Assembly (NCBI RefSeq): GCF_003865095.1
Contig: NZ_BHYK01000005.1
Span: 124,001 to 188,000, forward strand
Source: Clostridium tagluense
GTDB taxonomy: Bacteria > Bacillota > Clostridia > Clostridiales > Clostridiaceae
Direction: 5' to 3'
Length of the DNA: 64,000 bases
The number at the start of each line of letters is the position of its first letter. Position 1 is the first letter of the stretch. The notes below the pieces were generated by a model. The model ran no database searches. It saw only the letters and a list, made by a program, of their open reading frames with translations, and had not been told where the DNA came from. Shown here in pieces: positions 7,733-17,807 of this stretch. The position numbers were made by a program, and so were the translations under genes.

Positions 7733-8830
7733 GTGGAAAAAAATAAAAGAATACGAATAACAGCAGTTACTATTTTAATAACAGGGCTAATCATATGTTT
7801 ACCTTCAGTAAGTAAAAAAGGCAAGGAAATTGTAAATTCGAATAATCTGGAGGCTACGAACAAAAGTAATATGGTAGCTGCTAATTATGAAGGAAAGTGG
7901 GGTTTTATTGATAAGGGTGGTCAGTGGGTTATTAAGCCAAAGTTTAGTGCAGTAGGAAAATTTTCAGAAGGGCTAGCTTCTGCTGAATATGAAAATAAGT
8001 ATGGGTATATAGATATAAAGGGGGAATGGTCTATAAAGCCAAATTTTGATAATGCATACAATTTTTCAGAAGGATTAGCATTAGCAAGCCAAAATGGTAA
8101 ATATGGCTATATAGATAAAAAAGGGACTATGGTTATAGAACCTAAATTTAAGGGAACTTCACTTGGGAATTTTAAAGAAGGGGCTGCAGTAATCTGTAGT
8201 GATGGAAAATGGGGATGCATAGATAAAAGTGGTTCATTTATAATTCAACCTGTGTTTGATGATATTGGGAATTATTCTAGAAATTTTCAAGTTGTAGAAT
8301 TTTCTGAAGGGCTAATACCTGCTTGTTATAACTATAAATGGGGGTATTTAGATAAAAAAGGAAATTTCATTATAAAACCACAATTTGATGATGCGGAGGA
8401 CTTTTCGGGTGGGCTTGCTTTTGTAAAAGTAAAGGATAAATGGGGTATTATTGATAAAAATGGTGCTTTTTTGATACAACCTAAGTTTGAAGATGTATCA
8501 GATTTTTCAGATGGATTAGCTGCAGTAAAAACTGAAAATAAGTGGGGAATAATAAATAAAAAGGGGGAGCTTATAATAGAACCTAAATTTGATGATAACC
8601 CCTATTCCAAATTAAAGTACTCTGAAGGCTTAGTAGCAATAGAAAAAAATGATAAATGGGGTTATATGGACAGTAAGTTGCAGTGGACTATTAAACCTAC
8701 CTTTGAATCAGCTTCAGACTTTTCAGAAGGTGTAGCAGCGGTTAAAATGGATAATAAGTGGGGGTTCATAGATAAACAAGGTAAATTCGTCATAAAGCCT
8801 AAATTTGAAAATGTATTTGATTTTCAATAA
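7733..8830 (+). CDS. WG-repeat protein, probably membrane-anchored or exported
   Basis: After a short basic N-terminus and one hydrophobic helix (ITAVTILITGLIICLPS, about residues 9-25) the protein consists almost wholly of nine WG repeats of about 35 residues. Each has the pattern KWGxIDxxGxxxIxPxFxxxxxFSEGLA. Repeats 4 and 7 are slightly longer. WG-repeat proteins (KWG leptospira family) form beta-rich solenoids or propellers; their function is mostly unknown and no enzyme domain is attached here. The start is GTG at 7733 after GAGGAG; an ATG two bases upstream is in another frame and stops after nine codons. It is a single gene with its own promoter and terminator. Confidence 0.85.
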   Translation: MEKNKRIRITAVTILITGLIICLPSVSKKGKEIVNSNNLEATNKSNMVAANYEGKWGFIDKGGQWVIKPKFSAVGKFSEGLASAEYENKYGYIDIKGEWSIKPNFDNAYNFSEGLALASQNGKYGYIDKKGTMVIEPKFKGTSLGNFKEGAAVICSDGKWGCIDKSGSFIIQPVFDDIGNYSRNFQVVEFSEGLIPACYNYKWGYLDKKGNFIIKPQFDDAEDFSGGLAFVKVKDKWGIIDKNGAFLIQPKFEDVSDFSDGLAAVKTENKWGIINKKGELIIEPKFDDNPYSKLKYSEGLVAIEKNDKWGYMDSKLQWTIKPTFESASDFSEGVAAVKMDNKWGFIDKQGKFVIKPKFENVFDFQ

Positions 8831-8897
8831 TTTATGAAATAGTAAGTGACTTATATTTATTTGAAGTTTAATTTATATTGGTGTATAGTGATAAAAG

Positions 8898-8936
8898 GGT
8901 TAAGAAAGTTATTTATGCTTTCTTAATCTTTTATTG
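8898..8936 (+). terminator. Terminator of the WG-repeat gene
   Basis: GGTTAAGAAAG pairs with CTTTCTTAATC (one G-T pair), followed by TTTTATT. Confidence 0.8.
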
Positions 8937-9043
8937 CTTTTTAACGTCATTTATGTGATTAATATAGAAGAATAACCTGGCAGAAGTAGTAGCAATATAA
9001 GTATAGTTTTTTTTATAAATATAAATATCAACAGGAGGAAAAC

Positions 9044-10288
9044 ATGAAAATTGGATATGCATGCATACCACTTACAATAGATGCAAGAACAAACAGAAGA
9101 TTAACACTGAAAAATTTTTCCGAAAAGATGCTTTTAGAGGTATTAGAGCAAAATCTAATAGATTTGAGACAAATACTAGAGAACAATGAGAAGTATAACA
9201 TAAAGTTATTTAGAATAAGCTCAGATATAGTTCCACTAGGAAGCCATAGTATTAATGAAATTCCTTGGCATAAATATTTTCAAAATGAATTAAATGAAAT
9301 AGGGGAATATATAAAAAAATGTGGTATGAGGGTTTCTATGCATCCAGGACAATATACAGTTCTTAATGCAGAAAAAGAAGACATTGTAGAAAAAGCAATT
9401 AAAGATTTGGAATATCATGCTAGATTTCTTGATGCATTAGGGGTAGACGGAGAGAATAAGATAATACTTCATATTGGTGGTGGTTATGGAGATAAGGCTT
9501 CCGCTATGAATAGGTTTATTGAAAATTTTAAAAGATTATCCCTATCAGTAAAGAATAGGCTTGTAATTGAGAATGATGATAGAACATTCAATATTAATGA
9601 TTTACTTTTCGTAAGTGCTGAAATTAATATACCAGTAATATTTGATAACCTTCACCATGAGTGTAATCATGAAATGGAGATTCCAATAAAAGAGATAATG
9701 AATAGGGTAGCTAAAACATGGAAAGAAGAAGATGGAAATCCAAAGGTCCATTATAGTCAACAAGATTTACTTAAACATGTAGGGGCGCATTCAAATACTA
9801 TAATAATTAAAAACTTTCTAGAATACTATGAAGAAGTTAAAGAGTTTAATCTTGATATTATGCTAGAAGTAAAAGATAAGGATGTTTCAGCTATAAAATG
9901 CAATCTTGTAGTTAGTAATATGAATAAGAAATTAAAGCATGTAATTACAGAAAAGCAGTGGGCAAAATATAAATATTTGCTAATGGAAAGAAATTATAAA
10001 TATTATAAAGAGTGTAGCCGCCTTGTTAAAGAAAATTGCAGTATTCAGGAATTCTATGAGTACACAGATGAAGTAATGAATTTTCCTGTAGAGAATGGAA
10101 GTTTTATAAATACTTGCGAACATGTTTGGGGCTATGTGAAAAATAGTGCTTCTGATAAAGAACATGCGCATTTTAAAAAACTTCTAATGGATTTAGAACA
10201 TAAAGAAAAGGTTAAGATTTATCTGAAAAAATTATGTGATAAGTATAATGCTGAGTATATACTTAATTCCTATTATTTTCATTATTGA
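9044..10288 (+). CDS. uvsE: UV damage endonuclease UvsE with a DUF1722-like C-terminal extension
   Basis: UvsE/UVDE nicks DNA 5' to UV photoproducts and starts alternative excision repair. Residues 1 to about 295 carry the TIM-barrel core: MKIGYACIPLTID, FRISSDIVPLGSH, MHPGQYTVLN, LHIGGGYGDK, LVIENDDRTF, PVIFDNLHHECNHE and LEVKDKD, which include the metal-binding His, Glu and Asp residues. The protein is 414 residues, about 100 more than a plain UvsE. Residues of about 300-414 contain LLMERN, HVWGYVK and EYILNSYYF, which align in order with LLMSYN, KSMGYFS and NLINQSFF of the DUF1722 half of the protein at 62403. I therefore infer a UvsE-DUF1722 fusion. The ATG follows AGGAGG. A HutD-family gene follows 53 bases later, possibly cotranscribed. 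Confidence 0.92.
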   Translation: MKIGYACIPLTIDARTNRRLTLKNFSEKMLLEVLEQNLIDLRQILENNEKYNIKLFRISSDIVPLGSHSINEIPWHKYFQNELNEIGEYIKKCGMRVSMHPGQYTVLNAEKEDIVEKAIKDLEYHARFLDALGVDGENKIILHIGGGYGDKASAMNRFIENFKRLSLSVKNRLVIENDDRTFNINDLLFVSAEINIPVIFDNLHHECNHEMEIPIKEIMNRVAKTWKEEDGNPKVHYSQQDLLKHVGAHSNTIIIKNFLEYYEEVKEFNLDIMLEVKDKDVSAIKCNLVVSNMNKKLKHVITEKQWAKYKYLLMERNYKYYKECSRLVKENCSIQEFYEYTDEVMNFPVENGSFINTCEHVWGYVKNSASDKEHAHFKKLLMDLEHKEKVKIYLKKLCDKYNAEYILNSYYFHY

Positions 10289-10341
10289 TTTTTTAAATTT
10301 TAGGTTACTGGTAGGCTTATAAAAAAAAGGAGGATATATAA

Positions 10342-10965
10342 ATGTCATGCAATATTGAAGTAATTAAAAAAAACCAACATAAAACAAGTGAATGGTCTGG
10401 TGGTACAACAACTGAGCTTTACATTTATCCTGTGGATTCACAATATAGTCTTCGTAATTTTAAATGGAGGCTTAGTTCTGCAAAGGTCCAAGTAGAATCT
10501 TCTACATTTACTTTTTTGCAAGGCATATCTAGGATTATTATGGTTCTTGAGGGAGAACTACTTCTTGAACATGAAAATCATCACAATGCTACGTTAAAAG
10601 CATTTCAGCAGGATAATTTTAGCGGAGAGTGGGTGACAAAAAGTTTTGGTAAGGTTACAGATTTTAATTTAATGATGGCTAAAGGTTACAAAGGGAAATT
10701 AGAGGCGATTTCAGTTAATGCAGGAGAGTTTAAAGATATTAATGTGAATGATGTTGAAAAGTCTTCTCAAATAACAGAAGCATTCTATATAGTAAAAGGT
10801 GATATAGAAATAGATTCAGAAATAAATGGGAAAATAAATCTTAATCAAGGTGATTTAGCAATAGTAACTAGAACAGATAAAGAAATTATTTCACAATTTA
10901 TGATTCAAAGTAGAAGTCACGAAGAATCAATAATTATAAAAGCGTCAATATTTTACTTAGAGTAA
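10342..10965 (+). CDS. HutD/Ves family cupin protein
   Basis: The 207-residue protein starts with the family pattern NQHKTSEWSGGTTTELYIYP and FKWRLSSAKVQ, then SRIIMVLEGELLL and the FNLMMAKG segment. HutD/Ves proteins are bicupins; some are linked to histidine use and E. coli Ves to cold, but the biochemical activity is unsettled. No hut genes are nearby. It begins after AAAGGAGGATAT and lies between uvsE and a membrane protein gene that starts 19 bases after its stop, so the three may form an operon. Confidence 0.85.
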   Translation: MSCNIEVIKKNQHKTSEWSGGTTTELYIYPVDSQYSLRNFKWRLSSAKVQVESSTFTFLQGISRIIMVLEGELLLEHENHHNATLKAFQQDNFSGEWVTKSFGKVTDFNLMMAKGYKGKLEAISVNAGEFKDINVNDVEKSSQITEAFYIVKGDIEIDSEINGKINLNQGDLAIVTRTDKEIISQFMIQSRSHEESIIIKASIFYLE

Positions 10966-10983
10966 TTCCAGAGGGGGACAAAC

Positions 10984-11751
10984 ATGAAGAAAACGGATTG
11001 GCGTTTAAAACTTTCGGTATTATTGATACTTTCATCAGCATTATTATATTGTTTTCACTATTTTGTTTTTAGAGATGCACATCATATATTCTTATATATT
11101 GTAGGTGATTTAGCATTTATACCTATTGAGGTTTTATTTGTATCATTAGTTATAGATGGAGTTATTAAAATAAGAGAGAGAGAAGCCTTAATGGAAAAAC
11201 TCAATTTAATAATAGGTGTATATTTTAATGAAGTAGGTACTACTATTTTAAAATACTGTACATCCATTCATCCAAAGGTAGATGAAATAGCAAATTCCCT
11301 TATAGTTGAACCAAGTTGGGAAGAAAGAGATTTTAAAAAAGCATTAGAAAAATGCAAAAATTATAACTATCAAATTGAATTTTGCAAAGTTGATTTAGAA
11401 AGAATGAATGAATTTCTATTATGTAAAAGGGAATTTTTACTTAAATTATTAGAAAACCCAAATTTATTAGAACATGAAATTTTTACGCATTTATTAACTG
11501 CAGTTTTTCATTTACAAGATGAGTTATCTTCAAGAAATTTATCAGAACTAAGAGATGATGAAAAAGAACATTTAGAAATTGATATAAAAAGAGTATATGG
11601 AGCAAGCGTAAGTCAATGGGTTTTGTATATGAAGCATTTAAAAAATGCTTTTCCATATTTATTTGTTACGGCAATGACTAATAATCCTTTTGACACAAGA
11701 ACTAAAGAGGAAATTGAAAAAAATATTAAGACTATATATTACAATAAATAA
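10984..11751 (+). CDS. Membrane protein of unknown function with two N-terminal helices
   Basis: I do not recognise a named family. The 255-residue protein has two hydrophobic helices near residues 10-30 and 36-58, the second running into a charged linker (GVIKIREREALMEKL). The remaining 180 residues are soluble and mostly helical, rich in Glu, Leu and Lys. The topology (short hairpin anchor, cytoplasmic helical domain) resembles small clostridial sensors or scaffold proteins, but no motif proves it. AGAGGGGGAC precedes the ATG, and the gene follows the HutD gene closely. A terminator follows at 11770. Confidence 0.75.
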   Translation: MKKTDWRLKLSVLLILSSALLYCFHYFVFRDAHHIFLYIVGDLAFIPIEVLFVSLVIDGVIKIREREALMEKLNLIIGVYFNEVGTTILKYCTSIHPKVDEIANSLIVEPSWEERDFKKALEKCKNYNYQIEFCKVDLERMNEFLLCKREFLLKLLENPNLLEHEIFTHLLTAVFHLQDELSSRNLSELRDDEKEHLEIDIKRVYGASVSQWVLYMKHLKNAFPYLFVTAMTNNPFDTRTKEEIEKNIKTIYYNK

Positions 11752-11769
11752 ATTTTCAATAAAAAATAT

Positions 11770-11815
11770 ACTTTCGCTTTCTTAGATTGACTCTAGGAAG
11801 GCGAAAGTTTTTTGT
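11770..11815 (+). terminator. Terminator of the uvsE-hutD-membrane protein unit
   Basis: ACTTTCGC and the adjacent CTTTCTTAG pair with CTAGGAAGG and GCGAAAGT, followed by TTTTTTG. Confidence 0.88.
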
Positions 11816-11914
11816 TACCACAAAACAATAAATTTAAAAGCAAACATTTGTTTGTATAAAAATTATTTTTGCTGTCAATAATTTAAAAAGCTATTAAAAA
11901 AAAGGAGAGATATT

Positions 11915-12244
11915 ATGAATAATGTATCATTGATAGGCAGAATAACAAGAGATTTGGAACTAAAAGATTTTAATGATGGAAAAGGATTTTATACTAAATT
12001 TACATTGGCAATTAATAGGATACAACGTAAGGACTCACAACCTGAAGCCGATTTTATAAATGTTTTAGTATGGAATACACTAGCAGAAACTATGTGCAAA
12101 TATTTAGGGAAAGGAAGCCAAATTGGTCTAACTGGTAGACTTTGCAGTAGCAGTTATATAGATAAAGATGGAAACAAAAAATATAGTATGGAAGTTGTAG
12201 CGGAGGATTTTAAATTTTTAGATAAAAAGAAAGAAATAGTATAA
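11915..12244 (+). CDS. Short single-stranded DNA-binding protein
   Basis: The 109-residue protein is an SSB OB-fold: MNNVSLIGRITRDLEL, FTLAINR, ADFINVLVWNTLAE, YLGKGSQIGLTGRL and the final MEVVAEDFKFLD. Housekeeping SSB is longer and ends in an acidic DDDIPF-type tail that recruits repair partners; here the protein stops right after the OB-fold, so this is a secondary SSB, as seen in competence or phage contexts. It lies alone, after AAAGGAGAG. Its role (DNA protection, or competition with the main SSB) cannot be told from sequence. Confidence 0.88.
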   Translation: MNNVSLIGRITRDLELKDFNDGKGFYTKFTLAINRIQRKDSQPEADFINVLVWNTLAETMCKYLGKGSQIGLTGRLCSSSYIDKDGNKKYSMEVVAEDFKFLDKKKEIV

Positions 12245-12373
12245 TGTAAGTAAAACTAACAAGAGGAAAATTTACTATTACTAGATTATTTTTTACAATT
12301 AGTTAGAAAAGCAAATGCATTTGTAGTAATATATATATATATGTACTAGTTTATATAATATGGAGGTGCGTTT

Positions 12374-12853
12374 ATGAAGACTATTGTTGTAGCAGGAGGA
12401 TGTTTTTGGGGTGTAGAAGCTTACATATCAAGAATAAATGGTATTATTGAAACTGTAGTTGGTTATGCTAATGGTTCAAAGAAAGATCCAACATATAATG
12501 AGGTTTGCACGGGAAGCACAGGTCATGCAGAAGCATGTTTAATAAGTTACGATGAAAACATTATATCCCTTCAAAAAATATTAAATAAGTTTTGGGGAAT
12601 AATAGATCCTACAGTTTCTAATAGGCAAGGGCCTGATGTAGGCAGTCAATATAGAAGTGGTATTTATTATACTGATAAAGTGGATTTAGATATTATATTA
12701 AAAACAAAAGATGAAGTCCAAGGTAAATATAATAAACCCATAGTTACAGAAATACAGCCTTTAGTTTGTTTTTATGATGCTGAAGATTATCATCAAAAGT
12801 ATCTACAAAAAAATCCTGGAGGCTACTGCCACATTAATTTAAATGATGATTAA
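12374..12853 (+). CDS. msrA: Peptide methionine sulfoxide reductase A
   Basis: MsrA reduces the S-epimer of methionine sulfoxide in proteins. The catalytic GCFWGVE motif lies at residues 9-15, followed by [34 protein letters not shown] and [16 protein letters not shown] with the resolving cysteine. The length of 159 residues is that of a single-domain MsrA without fused MsrB. GGAGGTG precedes the ATG. It converges on the alcohol dehydrogenase gene across a long perfect palindrome. Confidence 0.95.
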   Translation: MKTIVVAGGCFWGVEAYISRINGIIETVVGYANGSKKDPTYNEVCTGSTGHAEACLISYDENIISLQKILNKFWGIIDPTVSNRQGPDVGSQYRSGIYYTDKVDLDIILKTKDEVQGKYNKPIVTEIQPLVCFYDAEDYHQKYLQKNPGGYCHINLNDD

Positions 12854-12868
12854 GTTAAAGAAAAGTTT

Positions 12869-12923
12869 AAAGACATAAAAATAAGGAAGTGTAAATTTTA
12901 CACTTCCTTATTTTTATGTCTTT
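12869..12923. terminator. 27-bp-arm perfect palindrome, bidirectional terminator
   Basis: Arms 12869-12895 and 12897-12923 are perfect reverse complements around one base (core GGAAGTGTAAA/TTTACACTTCC, outer AAAGACATAAAAATAA). It lies between the convergent msrA and Fe-ADH genes and offers T-rich sequence to both strands. Confidence 0.88.
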
Positions 12924-12940
12924 GTTGACTGTAACGTGAG

Positions 12941-14041
12941 TTATATTTTTAAGGAATCATTATATATTTTCAGTATATCTTCTCTTTTTACAGGTGCAGG
13001 GTGATTTTTTAATTTATCATTGTTTAAAGTCATTTTGTCTGCATATAAGCACATTTCTTCATAACTTATAGTATTTACGTGCCCAAGCATAGCGTTTAAG
13101 AAATTACCAAGGTCATCTAAATTTTCTAGGGTTAATAAATATAAAATTTTTCTAACCTTATTTTCATCCATGCAAAATTCTAAATATGACTTTAAAAGTA
13201 ATCCATTTGCTTTCCCATGTGGTATATTATGAAAATATGTAAGAGCATATCCCATACCATGTGGAAGAGATGTTCCGGCTTGAGCTATTACCATACCAGC
13301 AATGGAAGATGCAAGCATTAACTTTTCTCTCACTATATAAGTAAAATCTTTTTCTTTTATCATATTTAAACATTCTCCAAATAATTTCAAGCCCTTTTCG
13401 GCTAGAGCATCACTTAATACATTCGCATTTGAAGACATGTACCCTTCTATTAAATGGGATAGTGCATCTATGGAAGTATTAATAGTTATTTGTTCTGGTA
13501 GGAACATTAAATATTTTACATCTAGTAGGGCATATTTAGGAAATATCCTTTGACATATGCCATGCTTTGTTTGCAACTCATTATCTGTAACTATAGAATA
13601 AGGAGTTGTTTCACTTCCGGTGCCAGCTGTAGTTGGAAGGGCAATTATCGGTATAGATTTTAAATGTGGACTATCAAACAAATTATATCTTGTAGACTTT
13701 GGATTATTTATTAACACACCAGCTGCCTTTGAGGCATCAAGGGGAGAGCCTCCTCCAATACCTATAATGAAATTAGATTTTTGCGCCCGTCCCAGCTCTG
13801 CAATATTTTCTATAGTTTCTAAAGAGGGATTTTCTTCTACACTATTAAAAATGTCATATAAAATCCCTTCCTTCCTAAGCGCACTCGTAACATCCTTTAA
13901 TGAACCATTTATTATTGAAGAGGTTTTACCTGTTACAATTAAAGCTTTTTCTCCATAATTATTAAATAAGTTGCTATTTTTTAATACTACATCTTCACCT
14001 AGCAATATTTTTGTGGGCATGTAGTAATTCATAAACTCCAT
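12941..14041 (-). CDS. Iron-containing alcohol dehydrogenase family protein
   Basis: Group III Fe-type dehydrogenases oxidise alcohols or reduce aldehydes with NAD(P). The 366-residue protein shows the nucleotide-binding IGIGGGSPLDASKA near residue 95, LPTTAGTGSETTP near 140 and metal-binding residues in TSIDALSHLIEG and SLPHGMGYAL followed by IPHGKANG. Length is close to the family's usual 380-390. The ATG has AGGAGG upstream on the minus strand. The true substrate is unknown; glycerol, butanol or lactaldehyde enzymes of this fold all look alike. It is a single gene converging on msrA. Confidence 0.9.
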   Translation of the reverse strand: MEFMNYYMPTKILLGEDVVLKNSNLFNNYGEKALIVTGKTSSIINGSLKDVTSALRKEGILYDIFNSVEENPSLETIENIAELGRAQKSNFIIGIGGGSPLDASKAAGVLINNPKSTRYNLFDSPHLKSIPIIALPTTAGTGSETTPYSIVTDNELQTKHGICQRIFPKYALLDVKYLMFLPEQITINTSIDALSHLIEGYMSSNANVLSDALAEKGLKLFGECLNMIKEKDFTYIVREKLMLASSIAGMVIAQAGTSLPHGMGYALTYFHNIPHGKANGLLLKSYLEFCMDENKVRKILYLLTLENLDDLGNFLNAMLGHVNTISYEEMCLYADKMTLNNDKLKNHPAPVKREDILKIYNDSLKI

Positions 14042-14266
14042 AATATACCTCCTTTTATTCTATTTATAGAATATTACATTATGTATATATTATATCATTA
14101 GGCAAGTTAAAAGAAAGGGTAGTGAAATATATCATAAAATTTTACGTTGGAGGTGCTAATCAAATGAAAAAAGATTTCGACAATTGATTTTTTACTAATA
14201 TACTTATATACTTCTTTATGAAGACTTAATTATATAGTAATTAAAATAATATTAGGAAGTGGTATA

Positions 14267-14977
14267 GTGGAAGAACGTTTGCAAAAATTCATGGCTAGAT
14301 GTGGGGTTGCTTCAAGAAGAAAATGTGAGGAAATAATTACAGGTGGGAGAGTAAAAGTAAATGATTTTGTAGTTACAGAACTTGGACAAAAAGTTGACCC
14401 TGATAAAGATACTGTATATGTAGATAATAAAATTATCAATATAGAAGAAAATAAGGTTTATATTGCATTAAATAAACCTGAGGGAATAGTATCTACTGTA
14501 AAAGATGAAAAAGAAAGAAAAACCATTTTAGATTTAGTGAAGACAAAAGAAAGGATATACCCTATAGGGCGTTTGGACTATGATACATCTGGTTTAATTA
14601 TATTAACTAATGATGGAGATATCTATAATAGGGTGATTCATCCAAGGCAAGCAATTAATAAAGTTTATATAGCTTTATTAGAAGGCTGTGCAACAGAGGA
14701 AGAAATATTTAAGTTCTGTAATGGTATAGATATTGACGGATATATTACAGCAGGAGCAAATTTTGAAATGAATAAGAGAATTGGATTTAACAGCAAAGTT
14801 ACAATTACTATTCATGAAGGAAAGAATCGTCAAATTAGAAAAATGTGTGAGGCTATAGATCATCCAATTATTGCATTAAAAAGAGTTTCAGTTGGTGAGA
14901 TTACACTGGGAAATATGGAAAAAGGTGAATGGAGAAATTTGACTGAAGAAGAAATAAGATATTTGAAGAATTTATAA
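14267..14977 (+). CDS. rluB: 23S rRNA pseudouridine synthase, RluB/RsuA family
   Basis: The protein converts a uridine of 23S rRNA to pseudouridine. It has an N-terminal S4 RNA-binding domain (ERLQKFMARCGVASRRKCEE, residues 3-22, then GGRVKVN) and a catalytic domain with the aspartate in PIGRLDYDTSGL (about 103-114) and the family motif EGKNRQIRKMCEA. The 236-residue length fits. The start is GTG after AGGAAGTGG. RluB and RsuA cannot be fully separated by eye; RluB is the usual clostridial form. Confidence 0.9.
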   Translation: MEERLQKFMARCGVASRRKCEEIITGGRVKVNDFVVTELGQKVDPDKDTVYVDNKIINIEENKVYIALNKPEGIVSTVKDEKERKTILDLVKTKERIYPIGRLDYDTSGLIILTNDGDIYNRVIHPRQAINKVYIALLEGCATEEEIFKFCNGIDIDGYITAGANFEMNKRIGFNSKVTITIHEGKNRQIRKMCEAIDHPIIALKRVSVGEITLGNMEKGEWRNLTEEEIRYLKNL

Positions 14978-15024
14978 TTATTAAATGTCAGTAGTGTTTT
15001 GAAGAAATCAAGATATTATTGAGT

Positions 15025-15062
15025 AAATCTTAGCTGTTTAAAATAGAAAACAGCTAAGATTT
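15025..15062 (+). terminator. Hairpin after rluB
   Basis: AAATCTTAGCTGTTT (15025-15039) pairs perfectly with AAACAGCTAAGATTT (15048-15062). The T-run after the stem is short, so termination strength is uncertain. Confidence 0.65.
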
Positions 15063-15109
15063 CATAAGAAATGAATAATTTGTTGAAACTATGTTCAATA
15101 AATGATAAA

Positions 15110-15156
15110 ATGAAATAAAAATTTCATTTATTTATATAATGAAATTTTTATTTCAT
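15110..15156. promoter_or_regulatory. Paired palindromes upstream of the RpiR-family gene
   Basis: ATGAAATAAAAATTTCAT (15110-15127) and its exact reverse complement ATGAAATTTTTATTTCAT (15139-15156) flank an 11-base spacer. Each arm is itself a GAAAT-N4-ATTTC type dyad. The site ends 36 bases before the RpiR start and is a good candidate for an autoregulatory operator with two dimer sites. Confidence 0.6.
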
Positions 15157-15192
15157 TTTTTAAAAGTTAACATAGAAAGGATTGGGGTTATT

Positions 15193-16071
15193 ATGGAAAA
15201 CAACAAACAAGATTTGATGAGGGCTATTCAAGTGAAGTTTCCGCGTTTAAGTAAGGGACAAAAGTTAATAGCAGAATATATTTTAAAGCACTATGATAAG
15301 GCTGCTTTTATGACGGCTGCAAAATTAGGTTCTAGTGTAGGGGTAAGTGAATCTACAGTTGTAAGATTTGCTAATGAATTAGGTTTTAGTGGGTATCCAA
15401 AACTACAAAAATCTCTTCAAGAATTAATTAAAAATAAATTAACTACTGTTCAAAGAATTGAATTATCTAATGATTTTATTACGCAAGAAAATGCATTAAA
15501 AGGTGTATTAAAAGCTGATATGGAAAATATTCGCGCTACTCTTGAAAAGATAAATCATAAAACTTTTGAGGACGTAGTAAATTCACTATTTAAAGCTAAA
15601 AAAATATATATAATTGGACTTAGAAGTTCCTCAGCACTGGCAGAGTTTTTAGCCTTTTATTTAAATTTAATTTTGGATAATGTTAAGGTTGTTGCCTATG
15701 GAGTTAGCGATATATTTGAACAGATAATTAATGTTTCTGAAGAAGACGTACTGATTGGAATAGGATTTCCAAGGTATGCTACAAGAACAATTGAAGCTTT
15801 AGCTTTTGCTAAAAGCAGAAATGCTGATGTTGTAGCAATTACAGATAGTTTATTATCTCCACTTGCGGCTAAAGCTGACTACACATTAATTGCCCAAAGT
15901 AATATGGCTTCCTTTGTTGATTCTTTAGTAGCGCCGCTTAGTGTAATAAATGCATTAATTATTGCTGTTGGACTTCGCGAAAAAGAAAAAATTTCAAGAA
16001 CATTTTCTACTTTGGAAAGTATATGGGAAGAATATCAAGTTTACTCTTATAAAGATAAGAATGAAAGATAA
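15193..16071 (+). CDS. RpiR/MurR-family transcriptional regulator
   Basis: The 292-residue protein has an N-terminal RpiR helix-turn-helix (LSKGQKLIAEYILKHYDKAAFMTAAKLG, then SESTVVRFANELGFSGYPKLQ) and a C-terminal SIS sugar-isomerase-like domain (IYIIGLRSSSALAEF, DVLIGIGFPRYATRTIEAL, VVAITDSLLSPLAAKAD) that binds a phosphosugar effector. No sugar transport or amino-sugar genes are adjacent, so the ligand is unknown. The ATG at 15193 is chosen for its position after AAAGGATTGGGG; codons further upstream lie inside the palindrome pair. gdhA follows 189 bases later as a separate unit. Confidence 0.9.
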   Translation: MENNKQDLMRAIQVKFPRLSKGQKLIAEYILKHYDKAAFMTAAKLGSSVGVSESTVVRFANELGFSGYPKLQKSLQELIKNKLTTVQRIELSNDFITQENALKGVLKADMENIRATLEKINHKTFEDVVNSLFKAKKIYIIGLRSSSALAEFLAFYLNLILDNVKVVAYGVSDIFEQIINVSEEDVLIGIGFPRYATRTIEALAFAKSRNADVVAITDSLLSPLAAKADYTLIAQSNMASFVDSLVAPLSVINALIIAVGLREKEKISRTFSTLESIWEEYQVYSYKDKNER

Positions 16072-16257
16072 TCCCGATAAAATATTCCTTTAAAATAATT
16101 ATATGTAAATGTTTACTCTTTTTTTAAAAAATAATGTTTTATTTTAAAAATAAAGAAGGATTATTAAAAAATATATAGAATATACTATATATAAAGCAAT
16201 TTAGTATGCATGATGGTATTAAATTGAATTTATACATTCATTTTTGGGAGGGATTAA

Positions 16258-17613
<1,356 letters not shown>

Positions 17614-17635
17614 TTATTAAGTAAACGTTTTTAAG

Positions 17636-17662
17636 AGAATCCCTTTATTGGGATTCTTTTTT
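17636..17662 (+). terminator. gdhA terminator
   Basis: AGAATCCC (17636-17643), a 6-base loop and GGGATTCT (17650-17657) are followed by a T run. Confidence 0.92.
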
Positions 17663-17807
17663 CGTTTCACTTGTTTTTATCTTTATAAGAAAGCTTATTA
17701 GAAAAATCTATGCATTATTTTAAACTATTTTATTTATTTTAAATAAGGTTAATAGATTAATATATTATATTAAGTTATAATGGTAAGTATTATAAGGGAG
17801 TGATTAA

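Noticed and set aside
8940-8990. TTTTTAACGTCATTTATG as a possible relic of the repeat left end
   Set aside because: Similarity ends after about 15 bases and no right end or hairpin tail follows.
14149-14188. GGAGGTGCTAATCAAATG followed by seven codons upstream of rluB
   Set aside because: Too short to be supported as a gene; the ribosome-site match can arise by chance.
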